NCBI GenBank assembly: GCA_963691705.1
Contig: OY829542.1
Span: forward strand, 25,778,579 to 25,842,578
DNA from: Viola odorata
Lineage: Eukaryota; Streptophyta; Magnoliopsida; Malpighiales; Violaceae
Direction of reading: 5' to 3'
DNA length: 64,000 nt
Part shown: positions 9,961 to 20,933 of the stretch, piece by piece
Layout: the number at the start of each line of letters is the position of its first letter
How positions within the stretch are numbered: the first letter of the stretch is position 1
Program-made: the position numbers and the translations under genes
Notes under the pieces: generated by a model
The model's database searches: none
Told to the model about the DNA's origin: nothing
The model's input: only the letters and a program-made list of their open reading frames with translations

Positions 9961-12333
9961 TGTCGCAACCCCTTTTCGATTTTACGCGACATTAGGTTCA
10001 GGATGGATGTGAGACAAAATGGACTTATCTCACATAATGCTACGAAGTCGCCACCCTATTTTATTTCTAAGGTTTAGGGAACCTAAAGTCATGGCATAAA
10101 AATTAAAAAAAAAACTAAGGCAAAAAGGATCTAAACCCGAGAACGATGGTTCGGGGTCGATTTATGAACTCGGGAAGGTGTTAGGCACCCAAGTCTCATC
10201 CTAAAAAGGTTACCGGTTAAAAGAGAGAAGTGTTTAAATAAAACATTAAAAAACTAGTAATTGGCCCTTAGAGGAATGGCCGCTTTAGTATTTCGTTGGG
10301 TCGAGACTGGTCGGGACTAGTTTTTTCGTTTAATGGGATTGTTCCCATTTTCACTAAAGCGGGCGCCCTCTTTGTTATCATCGGGCCATGCATGATTAAA
10401 TTTTAATTACTAAGTGATCTATCATGCATAACTAACAAAGTACCGATTAATGAATGCGGAAAATAAAACCGAGGTGTGGGATCGAAGCCACCAAAAATAT
10501 GCATTTAAAACAAGCATAAAGTAAACATTTAATCATGGCAATCAAAGCGAGTGATTAAACAAATTATTCATGTGAATTGATTTTAAATTCTAACGATTCT
10601 AAATGTCATGCATACAAACATATATATATTCAGAAAAACGTCGAATAAATAAAAGGGATAAAGAAAGTGTACTTGTGAGCGTGTAGTTGCTTTTACCCTA
10701 CAAAGTGAGATTCCTAGTACGGGTAAAACAAATATGAAGCAAATAAATAAAATGATTGACAATTAAAAGGCAAGTAAAATAATTAATTTGACAATTAAAA
10801 GCAAGCAAAATCATTTTTTTACAATTAAATGCAAATAATTATTTAAAAATTAAAAGCAAGCAAATTAATTAATTAAATATTACGAACGAACAAATGATAC
10901 AAAAAATGCGATGGGCCAAATAAACAAAACCATGCGAACTGGGCCTGATCAAACAGGCCCAACAGATGGGCCAACTTTCTTTTCTTTTCTTTCCTTGATG
11001 GGCCTGGAACAGTTGGCCCAATGACCAACCAAACCAAGCCCGTCACCTTTCCCAATTTTTTTTTTACTGTTCTTCTTCTTCCTCCAGCCAAACCAGCACA
11101 GCCGACAAGCAGCAACGGAGCACGAACGACAGTAGACCAGCAACGGCAGCGACACTTCGTCTTCAACCTCTAGCCGTCGGCGCCACTGCCGGTGGCCATC
11201 ACCCGCAACCAAAGCAAGAAACCTACAACTAATACAGTGACTGAGGTTGACAGAGCAATTAAATGAATAAAAGCAAACAAATGAAACAAAGTAATTAATT
11301 AATGAATAACATCAATTGATTAAATTAAAAACAGAGCAGCAATTAATTAAGAGTGAAACAACAATTAATTTCTTCAAGAACAAGAACAATTAATTGCTTG
11401 GAAATAATTGCAGAAAAATGATAAAGAGCAAAATTTAAATAAATTGAAAGCAAAGCAGAGAGAGAGAGCATGAATGAAAGGGGGGACGAGAGTATGAATT
11501 GGTCCCCCTTTTTCCAGTTGTCTTGAGCTTGGTATTGGTGGAGGTCGCGAGTGAACTTGGAAACCACGGTGTGCGTGAGTGGTGACGAGGCTGTCGGTGA
11601 TGATCATGATGCATCGACGGGGCAGAGAAGTGATGATGAAGTTTTAGTTGTGTGGCTGAGGGAAAATGGAAGCTTCTTGATGGGAGGTTCGTGATGATGA
11701 TTAACGTCGACGAGAGAGATATTTTAGAGTCGGTTGCACCAAGAACCACGAAGAGAGGAAGATGCATGGCCTTGATTTATCTTGCCCGTTGATCTTGGTT
11801 GACTTTGCTTGGTCAACAGATCAATGGTGGATGATGAAGGGCCGACACAGTTCAATTATTTGGTTCGAGCAAACGGTACGAGCGAACTCATTCGAAATAA
11901 ATAAAAGCCCGAACTAAAAAATACTAGAATATGTGACAAGATAAATAGTAGACAGTAAATAAAGAAAAATTTCGGTTTAAAGTCCGAGTTTACTTGCTCG
12001 AAATCGATAAAAGTTCGAAGGAAAAATAAATTTTATAGCGAAGTGAATTCAACAAATTTAAACGAGATGACGTGAAATAAATTAATAGTAGATAATATTC
12101 AGTTAAAGAAAGAAAGCGTTCGATCTACGGTCCAAGGAAACTCGCTCGGGACCGATAGAAGTTCGACCAAAAAGACAGTAAAAAATATGAAAAACTAAAA
12201 TGACATGAAATGAAGCGAAATATTAAGATAAATAGCCAAAGATCGAAAATTGATAGAAAATTGATTTAAACAAGTTGATATGGCGATAAACGATAAAAAT
12301 GCTAAAATGCGTAGAAAAAATTGGGTTACAACA
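9961..12333. mobile_element. Solo LTR, 2.37 kb, in the MULE
   Basis: It starts TGTCGCAACC and ends GGTTACAACA, which are near-inverted ends. It is flanked by a perfect 5-bp duplication CACTG (9956-9960 and 12334-12338). No internal region is present, so this is a solo LTR left by LTR-LTR recombination. It is AT-rich. A GGCCCAA-rich middle part (about 10910-11050) gives several short chance reading frames. The lineage is not determined; the length and ends would suit a large Ty3/gypsy element. Confidence 0.88.
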
Positions 12334-12338
12334 CACTG

Positions 12339-12384
12339 CATCTACATGATGCAGGTTTGGAAGTAGAATCCATGTTCCACCCAT
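12339..12384 (-). pseudogene. MULE transposase N-terminal start
   Basis: On the minus strand an ATG at 12384-12382 opens a frame reading MGGTWILLPNLHHVDAV up to the solo LTR. The frame continues beyond it (9955 downward) with EECFQIEHDKL-like sequence. Plant MULE transposases commonly begin with a similar short N-terminal domain, so this is probably the true start. Removing the solo LTR and one CACTG copy restores the frame across the junction. Confidence 0.65.
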
Positions 12385-12989
12385 GATTACACTACAGTAT
12401 TATTAAATGGCCAAGTCATATTTAGACAATAAATTTAAACAATATTAGGACAACGACAACAAATGGTCCCAGAATCCTAAAGGAATCACCAACAACACAA
12501 CAAATTTCTTTACTAAAAACCTAAATAAATTTTAAAACAACGCATATAAAATGCATATTTGTTTGTTTATTCAAAACCCTAATCGAATACAATAAAGCAT
12601 AACTTTTCACATGTATCGGGAAAAAGAGAATAGACAAATGACTGACCTTGCTACTCAGAGAGAGACAGCCCGACACAACTAGTTGTCCTTTCTTCCTCAC
12701 TTCCCTCCCTTCTCTCTGTTCGCAATGACAGAAAGGAGAGTAACCTTTACTCCTTTTGTTCACTGTCGTTCCTAGTACTTTTCATTTAACTAGACGTCTC
12801 CTTTCTAAGTTTTTCTTCAAATTTTTAGTTTTCCCTTTCTAAAAACCCTAAATAGATTTACAAACAATGCATATAAAATGGCACTCACTTACCCAGCTTT
12901 GATTTGATGTTACTTGCAGAAAAAATTCAATTCCGTTTAAGTTTAGTTTACAAGTCCACCAATCCTATGTTTTTCTTCAAATTTTTAGT
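12385..12989 (-). other. MULE 5' leader, no gene seen
   Basis: This is non-coding upstream sequence of the MULE transposase. It contains a repeated segment (TTCTTCAAATTTTTAGTTTTCCCTTT-like at about 12812 and 12972; ACAA(C/T)GCATATAAAATG at about 12538 and 12863), suggesting an internal duplication about 160-325 bp apart. The reading frame on the minus strand at 12763-12521 has no recognisable domain. Confidence 0.4.
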
Positions 12990-13194
12990 TTTCCCTTTTA
13001 TATTTATTCCTGTGCTTTATTAAACATGTTAATCGACAGAAAAAACTGAAGCATAACGGAATGGAGCGTTGACTGACGGAGCCCGTGATTTTGCAGTTGA
13101 CCCTTAGTATAGGGGAGGCGGAATAAAAATTTTGAAATCCAGGGGAGGTTTCTAATTTTCGCGAAAGTATAGTGGGGCTTTCTGCAATTACCCC
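12990..13194 (-). repeat. Putative MULE terminal inverted repeat (right end)
   Basis: Read inward from 13194 on the minus strand the sequence begins GGGGTAATTGCAGAAAGCCC. It continues with ACTATAC and further CCTCCCCTGG-like segments, a form typical of plant MULE termini. Immediately outside is unrelated gag-like coding sequence. The partner terminal repeat is not in the window, so this rests on style and position. Confidence 0.5.
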
Positions 13195-13337
13195 TGAGAA
13201 CTGCAATGTGCTGAAGGCAGCGATTGAAAGACTAATTGAGGAGGGTCACTTAAGCCAATATGAGGTCAAGGCCACGGTGCAGGCTCTCGATAACTGGTTG
13301 AATGTCAATCGATAGGACCAAATGGAAGTTGTGCCTT
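13195..13337 (+). pseudogene. Tat-type gag fragment (element J)
   Basis: An open stretch of about 40 codons reads ENCNVLKAAIERLIEEGHL. This is the pattern C-x3-LK-x2-IE-x-LI-x2-G-x-L that follows the zinc knuckle of Tat-like gag proteins; the gag of element D has the related CRELKLAIECLVEEGYL. It is bounded by the MULE end on the left and by element A on the right. Sequence just right of A (48015 onward) continues the same frame for a short distance. This is a relic of an older element. Confidence 0.5.
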
Positions 13338-14011
13338 TGATGCAATCACGCATGGCTTCACTTCAGCGATGAATAAGCACACATTCGGAGGCCGAGAGAC
13401 ATGGTCAGGACTACCAAAAGTGGGCGAAATCTATGCCAACCAGAGGCCACCTGCGTGGCCGAGCTTCCTCCGCGAAAAACCAACATTTTAAATTTTTGGG
13501 CAATTGTTGGCGTCATGACACCAAGCCTTAGCATTATGACGCCAAGGCAAGACGTGCCAACTAATTTCCCTTCTATTTCTGGCGTCATGACGCTAAGGAT
13601 AGTTTCGGTAGCCGAGAAGAGTGGTTTTCAAGGGTTTTTTCACTTAGTATAAATAACCCTCTTCTTCCCTTTTCTTTCTTAGTTTTTGGTTGAGTGTTTA
13701 TTACTTGTTTTTGTTGCAATTGAATAGAACTTTGGGATTATTGAGTTTATTGAATATTATGGATTCCTATGGATGGATGATTGATTATAAGTTGATTTGA
13801 ATGCTTTTCTATTGATTGATCAATTCTAATTGAATTTCTATCTGCAAGCCTTCCTTTGATTTCCAGATTTTTGTTAATTTTCATTTCGTCAAATCTGCTG
13901 CGTTTTTCTCCAATTACCTATCCAATTCTCCTATTTATTATTCGTAATTGATTGGACTTTGTCAATTAACTCAAGCTATCCGACTCATTAAAATGGCCCC
14001 AGATCGCATCA
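13338..14011 (+). repeat. 5' LTR of element A
   Basis: 674 bp with TG...CA ends. A TATAAATA box lies at about 13649 (CACTTAGTATAAATAACCC). Compared with the 3' copy it lacks about 110 bp after GAGTGTTTATT (near 13697), a likely internal deletion between short repeats. Two GGCGTCATGA(C/T)G(C/A)CAAG-like segments at about 13509 and 13579 form a short internal repeat. Confidence 0.88.
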
Positions 14012-14013
14012 AG

Positions 14014-14025
14014 TGGTAGCGGAGC
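14014..14025 (+). other. Primer-binding site of element A
   Basis: TGGTAGCGGAGC lies two bases after the 5' LTR end (spacer AG). It is identical to the sites of E1, C and K. Confidence 0.8.
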
Positions 14026-14875
14026 CAATTTGCTTGAGTTTTTAAAGATTTTTGAATTTTTTGCAATCGTTCAAGATCGAAGTGAAATCTATGGTTGAAA
14101 ACCTCTAATCTTGTGTATTTTATGATTGCCTTGAGTTTTTTGAACTTTTGGTGAAGAAATTAAGCCATTTGAACAACAAATTTGAGAATTACCCTTTTTC
14201 TAGATTTTTGGTATTTTTGGTGTTCTTGAACATCTTCATATCTATCCAATTATTTGAACCTACCCAGAAAATTTTGAAATTCGGTGTCAACAAAATTCAT
14301 CTTGTGTGTGGAAATATTTTTTCTTGAGTCGTCCAAAAATGTTGTGGAATTCTTATATATTTTGGCTAAAACAGAAAGTTGCGCAGCTTTCATCCGAGAA
14401 AAGTGCAGCCTGTGTTGTTGGTCTATTTACAGTATGTTCTAGCCACAATTTTCCTTTCTATCCTTCATAAAAGTTGTAGCTCTATGCCTTAGGAGTATCC
14501 CTATTTAATTTTGGTATTTTTAGCCATTATTGCCTCTCTTTTTTAAGTGTCGAAGCTACAGGTATGTCCAAGAATAACTCCATCAAACATAACTTTTTTA
14601 TTGTGTGTCACCCAAATTTCCTTGTTATTTCTTGGTTATAATTGTTGTGATAAGTCTCATAATCGTGTTCTCTTCTTGTTGAGTCTTGCGATTGTTATTT
14701 AAGATGAAAGGGTTGATCAATAGTGAGCTTACGAATTGAGATTGTGTGAGAGCAATTTTTGAGAGAGCTAAATACGAGAGACACACGTGAGGGAGTGCTT
14801 GTTCCACTAACCCCTATGGATATCTAGCTTGTTAATTTTTCAGGCACAATGTCACAAGAGTGTGATAGTGAATGA
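14026..14875 (+). other. Leader region of element A
   Basis: An AT-rich leader of about 850 bp without domains. It ends in a T-rich stretch and CAG (about 14835-14843), followed by an ATG at 14849, which looks like a splice acceptor in front of the start codon. The leader of element C (19980-20856 plus 43107-43850) is homologous in places (for example around TTTTGGCTA(A/G)AA-AC and ACACGTGAGGGAG) and ends in a similar TTTTGTAG. A spliced leader in both is an inference. Confidence 0.4.
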
Positions 14876-15708
14876 TGATACGAGCACGACCTCGCGTTGC
14901 TACCTCACTAGGAGCAAGGGTACGGTGGCCTTAGTCTTGAAGACTCTAAGGGACGAGGAGAGTACCATGATGGCCCGAGACGGTTGGGTGACTTGTGTGC
15001 ACGCCAATACACTCACATCAGGACCCATACGGACCCCCTAGTTGAACCCCACGAGCCATGGAAGAGCTTCTCCAAAAGTTCAAGAGATAGCTTCTGGTGG
15101 CATACCGCCAAACCCCTAGTGGTATGTCGTTAGCCTCGACCTGGAGCGCATTCTGGAGTAGCGAGCTTAGCGGTATACCGCCAGGCTCTAAGCGGTGTAC
15201 CACCAGACTCTATCCAGGTCATATCCATGTCATTTTCAAGCCAGGTGCGAGGAGTTTCAAGCCCCTTTGTCTAAGGGTGATTTATGGTTTTCCCCCATGT
15301 AAATAGCCTCCCTATAAATAGGCTTAAACCTACTCTTTTATGCTTGTCTTTGAACTTGTGAGCATTCTCCTTCTTCGACCAATTTTAGGGCTAGTTAACT
15401 TAGGGTTCCTAGAACCAAAACACTTATCAATTCTGCAAATTCAAGTAGGTTTCACAATTAGAGAGTGAAAGGGTTAAGTTTGCAAATTTGAGATCCTTTC
15501 AATCATTTGTGATTGAAAGTTCCTATTTAGTTTATCATCAATACATCTTCAACCTTTCTTCCATATAATCCGTTGCAACTTACTCCATCTTTCCCTCACC
15601 CAATCCGTCCATCAACATCACCATTTCGTCCATCATCAAGTCATCGTTCAACCTCCCAAAGAGGACTAGGTTTGTGCGCGCCTCAAGTAATTTTGAGATC
15701 TTACCAAT
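14876..15708 (+). mobile_element. LTR I inserted in element A
   Basis: It starts TGATACGAGC, the same 10-mer that opens LTR C (19323) and, inverted, LTR K (49018). It ends near GAGATCTTACCA, matching the tail of LTR C (GAGACCTTATCA). A TATAAATA box is at about 15315. Short repeated segments of the form GGTATACCGCCA lie at about 15100-15210. No clean target duplication is visible, so the ends are approximate. Confidence 0.55.
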
Positions 15709-15743
15709 GGGGTAACCAAGAAGTGTGTGATGATGAGGGTACC

Positions 15744-17148
15744 TGATATGATCCTAGCCCCATGGCTAGCCCCAACGCACGCACAACGCGCACACGCCTT
15801 GCGGCCAAGGCCAATCAAACGAATACCTCAAGCCAAGGACGTTGTGAAGCAGCTAGTGAGGTTAATACAACCTCTACATATGGAGATAGGGCAAGAGATG
15901 CTGCTGGATCGAGCCATTATGTGAAGTAGGACTTAGAAGGTGGCTTGGAGGCGCTTAGTACAAGGCTTCACATCCAACTAAGCCAAGACATAGAAGTGAG
16001 GCTTCAATTGGGAAACCAAAGTAAATAAAAGACCTATTGATGTCTTAGGAAGGTTGTGGCCAAGTTTGAGCCAATTTGGATGAGTAGATTGCAAAATGGT
16101 TCATGGTGACATTATCGCACGTATGGGTTCTAGACGCAGAAGGAACAGGAAACTTTGTCTGAACTCAGTCAGAGCTACACAAGTTAGAATCATGAAATTG
16201 ACCATGTTTATGAAACCTCAGGATGTGTTCTACATTGTGACCGAATTTCAGCTCGAACGCATGAGCCGTTTGGATGTTATGGCTAGAGACATTTTCGCTG
16301 ACAATAATCCTACGCAGACAAGGACTTCAAAATGTGTCAGTCAATGCCGTTCGATTTATTGCGGACTAGTTCATCCTAGACTAGGAATATTGGACCCTAT
16401 CTACTATTCTAAGATGTTATCTTTCTAATGGGACAGGTTTCAGCCCAATCGGACGAGCGGATCAAAAGTTAGCATAGGTCAACATTATGGCGCGCAGTAT
16501 GAGCGCAAGGCAGCCTGCAACTTGAATATTGCGGCCCAACTTGAAGCCCAGCCTTGCGAATCACATCTGGAGGCTTCTGTAATGTTTTTAGATATTTATT
16601 ATTTAGTTTATTCAATTATTAGAGTTACTTATTAAATAGAACTTCTAAGTTGTATAGGTTTAGTATTACTACTTCTATTAGAATTAGAACTTATAGTTAT
16701 AGTTAAACTTGTACTTGGGCAAACGCCTATATATAGAGCCTTTTGTGCTCATTGTAAATAACCCCTGATTTTGATAATAGAATTTCGAGATAGTTTCTCA
16801 AATTTTTCTTGTGAGAGAACCTTGTGCTTTCCCTTACGTTTCGCAAGCCAAGAGTTAGGCAAGTAAAACTGAAGTTGCGGCGAATCGTGGACTCGATTCA
16901 ACCTATCACAAGGTGTTAAGTGATCGATTATCAAATCCGTCCAAGAGGCCTACTATCACGTCCATCCAAGTGGTCGATTACTAAGTCTGTCTAAGATCTC
17001 TTTGTGAGAACCTCATTAGGCGACAACTAGGCTGACTAGCCATCCGTCAAAGGTCCCCAAGTGAGTTATCCACCAAATTCCGCGTCAATCTCAAACCTTC
17101 GAACTAGATTGTCATTCAAGCGCATCCTAGGCAACTAGGATCGTATCA
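15744..17148 (+). mobile_element. Solo LTR, 1.4 kb, in element A
   Basis: 1405 bp from TGATATGATCC to GGATCGTATCA, with perfectly matched 5-bp duplications GTACC (15739-15743 and 17149-17153). A TATATATAG box is at about 16729. Parts such as ATGTTATCTTTCT near 16415 resemble LTR B at about 46977. Removing it restores the element A reading frame across the site. Confidence 0.88.
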
Positions 17149-17153
17149 GTACC

Positions 17154-18719
17154 TACCAAGACGGTGGTGATGATAGATATGAATCCTATGGGGAAGTTAG
17201 CCACCACCACAATGATGATGATGACTACCAACCGTCTAGTGTTGAAGATAATGGTTTCTATGATGTCACTATCAACCATTCCAATGATCATGATGGTTAC
17301 CAACCATCTAGTGTTGATGATTATGGCTCATATTGTGATGATACCAACCATTCCAATGAAGATCATGGCTACCAACCACCTAGTGTTGAGGATTATAGTT
17401 CCTATGGTGTCACTAGCAACCATTCCAATAGTGATGAGCGCTCATCTTATGCGTGTGATGGTTACCAATTTCATGGTAATGGAGCATATGAATCTTATGG
17501 CGAAGATGACTACAGACATAGTACTGATGGTGCGGAAAAATACCAAGAACAAGATGACAAAGGTTGTAGTGGGTATGAAGACTACGAAGAGCCTCAAACC
17601 CCTCATTCCTCAAGCTATGGCCTAGGTTCCGATTGCAATCAAAGACTTGGTCATGACCCCAATTCTAGAAGACCCGTCCTCCACACAAGTACGCAAGTCT
17701 GAAACAATTATGATAGAACCCAAGGCCGAGCACCTACACCTTCTCCTCCTCACTCAAGTTATGGCCTTGGTTCCTCGAGGCAAAGCCTTGGCCAAGGCCC
17801 CTCTACTAGTGCTTTGTCTCCCCCTTCTTATCAAAGGACTATTCCAGGGCACCTTCAACCATTCTAACGCCACCAAAGGAACCAAAAGTCTTCTTCCCTA
17901 ACTCCTTTTGAGTGCAAGCCGTGCTTGGAATGCCACGCACCAACTCAAGAGGAATTAAAGGCCATGTTCCAAGCGTGGTGGCTTGGGCAAGGCAAGTCAG
18001 TTGATAATCCTCCATCTTTGCTTAAGCCTAATAATGACCATGCGGATGGGAATTTGAGTGGAGAGAAAGGGGAGGAGAGTGTGCTTAATAATTGTGTTGA
18101 AAATGAGATGATTAAGCACCCTATGAGTAAGATGAATGAAGAGAAAATGGAGAGTGATGGCAATCAAACACTTGGGAATGAGTTGGGTGAGTGCAACCAA
18201 ACACTTGGGAATGAGTTGGGTGAGTACCACCAAACACTTGGGAATGAGTTGGGTGAGTGTCACGAAACACTCGGGAGTGAATCGGGTAAACACATGGGGC
18301 TAGATGTGTTTCATGTATTTGTCAACCTGTTGTTTAAGTTTTGGAGGGTTATATTGGGGAGTGAAAAGAGTAATCGTGCTATCGAAAGTGAATGTAACCA
18401 TACCTTTGGGAGTGAGTCGGGTGATCACATCGCGCCAAGTATCTTTCAAGGATTTTTCAAGCCTTTGTTTGAACTTGGAGATATTACTTGGGAGAGTGAA
18501 AAGAGTGGGGAAAGGGATAGAGAGAATACCTTATATTCTAACATGGATTACCCTTACTTTTCTATGGATTACCCTTACTTTTCTATGTTTGCATCTCCTT
18601 TACAGAAATTATCTACGGGTTTGGTCAAGGATTTTGGTGCTTATGAGGATCCTTTCATTTGCTACAACCCTTACCAACATCGTGAGCTTCTAGTAAAGTA
18701 CCCTTGCAAAGAATGTTGA
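17154..18719 (+). pseudogene. Element A single-frame protein with internal repeats
   Basis: One frame is open from 17154 to 18719 except for stops at 17700-17702 and about 17865. It lacks an ATG at its start because the true start (near 14849) is cut off by inserted LTRs. The N-part is acidic and Tyr/Ser/His-rich with at least three ~25-residue repeats containing YQPSSVEDYGSY. The middle has HAPTQEELKAMFQAWW. Then come four 11-residue repeats (QTLGNELGEC type) and a duplicated MDYPYFS. I recognise no gag, RT or integrase domain. It may be a diverged gag-like or element-specific protein of a non-autonomous family; the function is unknown. Confidence 0.5.
18161..18292 (+). repeat. Coding tandem repeat, 4 x 33 bp
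   Basis: Four consecutive units begin at about 18161, 18194, 18227 and 18260. Each encodes 11 residues of the type NQTLGNELGEC. A fifth diverged unit lies at about 18388. The 33-bp length keeps the frame. Confidence 0.85.
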
Positions 18720-18765
18720 GTTGTGTATGCCCAAGCCAAGATCATAAATTTAAAGCAATGGATTT

Positions 18766-18795
18766 GAGGACGAATCCTTTCGAAGGGAAAGGTGA
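18766..18795 (+). other. Polypurine tract of element A
   Basis: TTGAGGACGAATCC followed by the purine run GAAGGGAAAGG lies directly before the 3' LTR. The same arrangement precedes the E1 3' LTR, where it codes for the end of pol (SRTN...EEGG). Its retention here links element A to the CRM-like group. Confidence 0.7.
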
Positions 18796-19049
18796 TGATG
18801 TGATCACGCATGGATTCACTTTGGCGATGAATGAGCACAAATTTAGAGGCCGAGAGACATGGCCGGGACTAATAAAAGTGGGCAAAATCCGTGCCAATCT
18901 AAGGCCACCTGTGTGGTCGAGCTTCCTCCGTGAAAAACTAACATTTCGTATTTTTGGGCAGTTGTTGGCGTCATGATGCCAAGCCTTGGCTTTATGACGC
19001 CGAGGCAAGACGTGCCAGTTGATGTCCCTTTTGTTTTTGGCTTCATAAC
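18796..19049 (+). repeat. 3' LTR of element A, left part
   Basis: It matches the first ~250 bp of the 5' LTR (13338 onward), beginning TGATGTGATCACGCATGG. It is cut at 19049 by LTR B; the remainder lies at 47488-48009. Confidence 0.85.
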
Positions 19050-19147
19050 TGATATGATCCCAGGATGTATCATGCACCTACATGGCACATCATATGTGCG
19101 CAACAGGAATATGGACAAGCAAACGGAGTCCGATTTGAGATCACAAA
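19050..19147 (+). mobile_element. LTR B, 5' fragment
   Basis: TGATATGATCCCAGG and the following ~95 bp match the start of the LTR at 46666 closely, up to ATTTGAGATCACAAA. After that the two diverge completely. It is inserted in the 3' LTR of element A. Confidence 0.7.
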
Positions 19148-19322
19148 TGATAACTTCTCGGTTTCTCTTGGAGGAGGAAGTCGTGAGTTCTTGATTGAAA
19201 GGATCTAGTCTCCTTTGGGAGGTGGTAAACACAAGGATGGATGGTGTTTAATGGTGTTTAATGGAGAAGATAACGTTGCTAGAAGGAGTGCGGATTGTGC
19301 AGTGGAATAAATGGAGGAAAAG
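19148..19322. other. Unassigned segment between LTR B and LTR C
   Basis: 175 bp with no domain and no match elsewhere in the window that I can see. A short duplication TGGTGTTTAATGGTGTTTAA lies at about 19246. It may be the rest of an insertion or a rearranged LTR piece. Confidence 0.3.
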
Positions 19323-19965
19323 TGATACGAGCTTGAAGGCTCCAGCTCGTTCCTCATACCTTGCCCGAACCAGCCATAACAAGCGCCCACCTTCTGTTTG
19401 GCCGAAGCCCATCCATCCTCCAAGCCCATCTTCATTTGCTGCCAAGGCCAAGCCCTTTGTCTAAGGGTGTAAGGGTATTTACCCATTGTGTTAGGCTTTA
19501 GTATTTAAAGTGCATTCCTTTTCATTTCAGAACTTGCCTTTGATTTTGATGATATTCTCTTTGGCCAATCCGTAGAGTAACCTAGTGTAATTTAGGGTTC
19601 TTGGTAACCGGGGCCATTAGGGCTGAATACCATTGCTTATCCTTTATCTCTTCTTGTAATTAGTCTCCTTAAGCTTTGTTCTTAAGGGGTAAATTCAGTA
19701 AAGAGAGATCCTTAGTTTTTGTATAGAAAGGTTGCTTGATCTTGTTATCAAGAGGGTTTTCTCGGATTCTAAGTTCCATTTAAGTCACCATCAATCCGCC
19801 ACTAAACATCCTCCATTTTCGCTGCAACAAATACTCCATTAAAATACTTATAAACACCTTCATCCGATCATCCGAACAAGCTGCCAATCTCTCACAAGAG
19901 GACTAGATCCGGCTTCAACATCAATTCAGCCTTCTTCTCCCCAAAATAGAAGCGAGACCTTATCA
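19323..19965 (+). repeat. LTR C (5' LTR of element C)
   Basis: 643 bp from TGATACGAGCTTG to GAGACCTTATCA, followed by a primer-binding site. It shares its start 10-mer and tail with LTR I (14876). A TTTAGTATTTAAAG TATA-like box is at about 19497. I found no matching 3' LTR in the window. Confidence 0.65.
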
Positions 19966-19967
19966 AG

Positions 19968-19979
19968 TGGTAGCGGAGC
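19968..19979 (+). other. Primer-binding site of element C
   Basis: TGGTAGCGGAGC lies two bases after LTR C, identical to that of E1, A and K. Confidence 0.8.
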
Positions 19980-20856
19980 ATCATGGTCGTCCTCTAGGTT
20001 CGTATGAATTTTTATCTACTATTTTAGCCATATTTTCCTAGTTCCTTAGTTGAATATTTTTCTCCTGTGTCTTGTGCATCTTTGGAGCCATTTTTGAGGA
20101 TTTTCTTTCAAAGGAAACCCTTGCAAAGTCGTGTTTACTCAAAGGTGTGCAAACTGTCAAGTTTTCTGTTTTCGTGTTCATCTTACTTCTAAGTTTTATG
20201 TCTTCGTTTTTCTTGTTTCTTAAGTCTAATTTGTAGTAATTTTTCTCTAGTTTCTTATGGTATAACTTGTAGCTTTTAATTCGTTCATTTTCCCACTCAA
20301 AAGATGAAAGTTCAGTGGTCTGTGCTTGGTGTTCTTGTTGTGTTCTTGAGTCTTCAAGTGAGTTCTTGATAATGTGTGTGTTTGATCCGAATTTCCTTGC
20401 ATCAGCTGTCTTAAAGGGTGTTTAATGCTTGTTTACTTGGACTAAAGTCAGACCAAACCCCACCTCTTACAACTTTTTCCCTAAATCCCTCACCTACTCA
20501 TACTCTCTTCCCAAATATTGCCATTTCGGTGATAGTCAAACAGCACCTTCCAAAGGCAGCCTGCACATTTCCCTTTTAAGCAAAGAACCCAGATGGTTTG
20601 CCAACCCCTTTTCCCTCCAAAACACATTTCAAAAGCCACCACTTGAGTCCCAACTTATTCAGCACTCACTTGACACCTCATCTCACACATCATTCGCTAC
20701 ATCACATCCTTTTCCCACCTCATCACTTGCCACATCACCTCCTGAGCTAAACTACTTGTCACACACTTTAATTTGAAATACTTGTCATACAACACAACTT
20801 AAGTGTGTGAAGTAGCTTTGTTAAAGGGTGAGCCTTTCATATTTTCCAATTTCCCT
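19980..20856 (+). other. Leader of element C, first part
   Basis: Non-coding, with stretches homologous to the leader of element A. It is cut by element D at TCCCT (20852-20856) and resumes at 43107. A 10-mer TTAAAGGGTG occurs at about 20411 and 20821; the DNA between shows no inverted ends. The reading frame at 20429-20776 is Ser/Pro-rich without a domain. Confidence 0.45.
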
Positions 20857-20933
20857 TGATAAGATTCGGAGTTCTGGATGATCGGGGATGGGATATGGCC
20901 GTTCAGAGTCACTGTAGTTACCGTCAAATGTAC

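Noticed and set aside
10873..11767. Several overlapping minus-strand frames
   Set aside because: They lie inside the solo LTR 9961-12333, have low complexity and no domain.
17164..17625. Met-rich plus-strand frame
   Set aside because: It is a shadow of the repeat-containing element A frame (17154-17702) one base out of register.
18542..18590. A microsatellite
   Set aside because: It is only a two-copy 21-bp coding duplication (MDYPYFS), part of the element A frame.
19148..19965. LTR C starting at TGATAACTTC (19148)
   Set aside because: A start at 19323 (TGATACGAGC) matches LTRs I and K; the 19148 start matches nothing else.
20411..20830. A small transposon bounded by the direct repeat TTAAAGGGTG
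   Set aside because: The DNA between the two copies has no inverted ends and no coding sequence; two 10-mers could be chance or old duplication.
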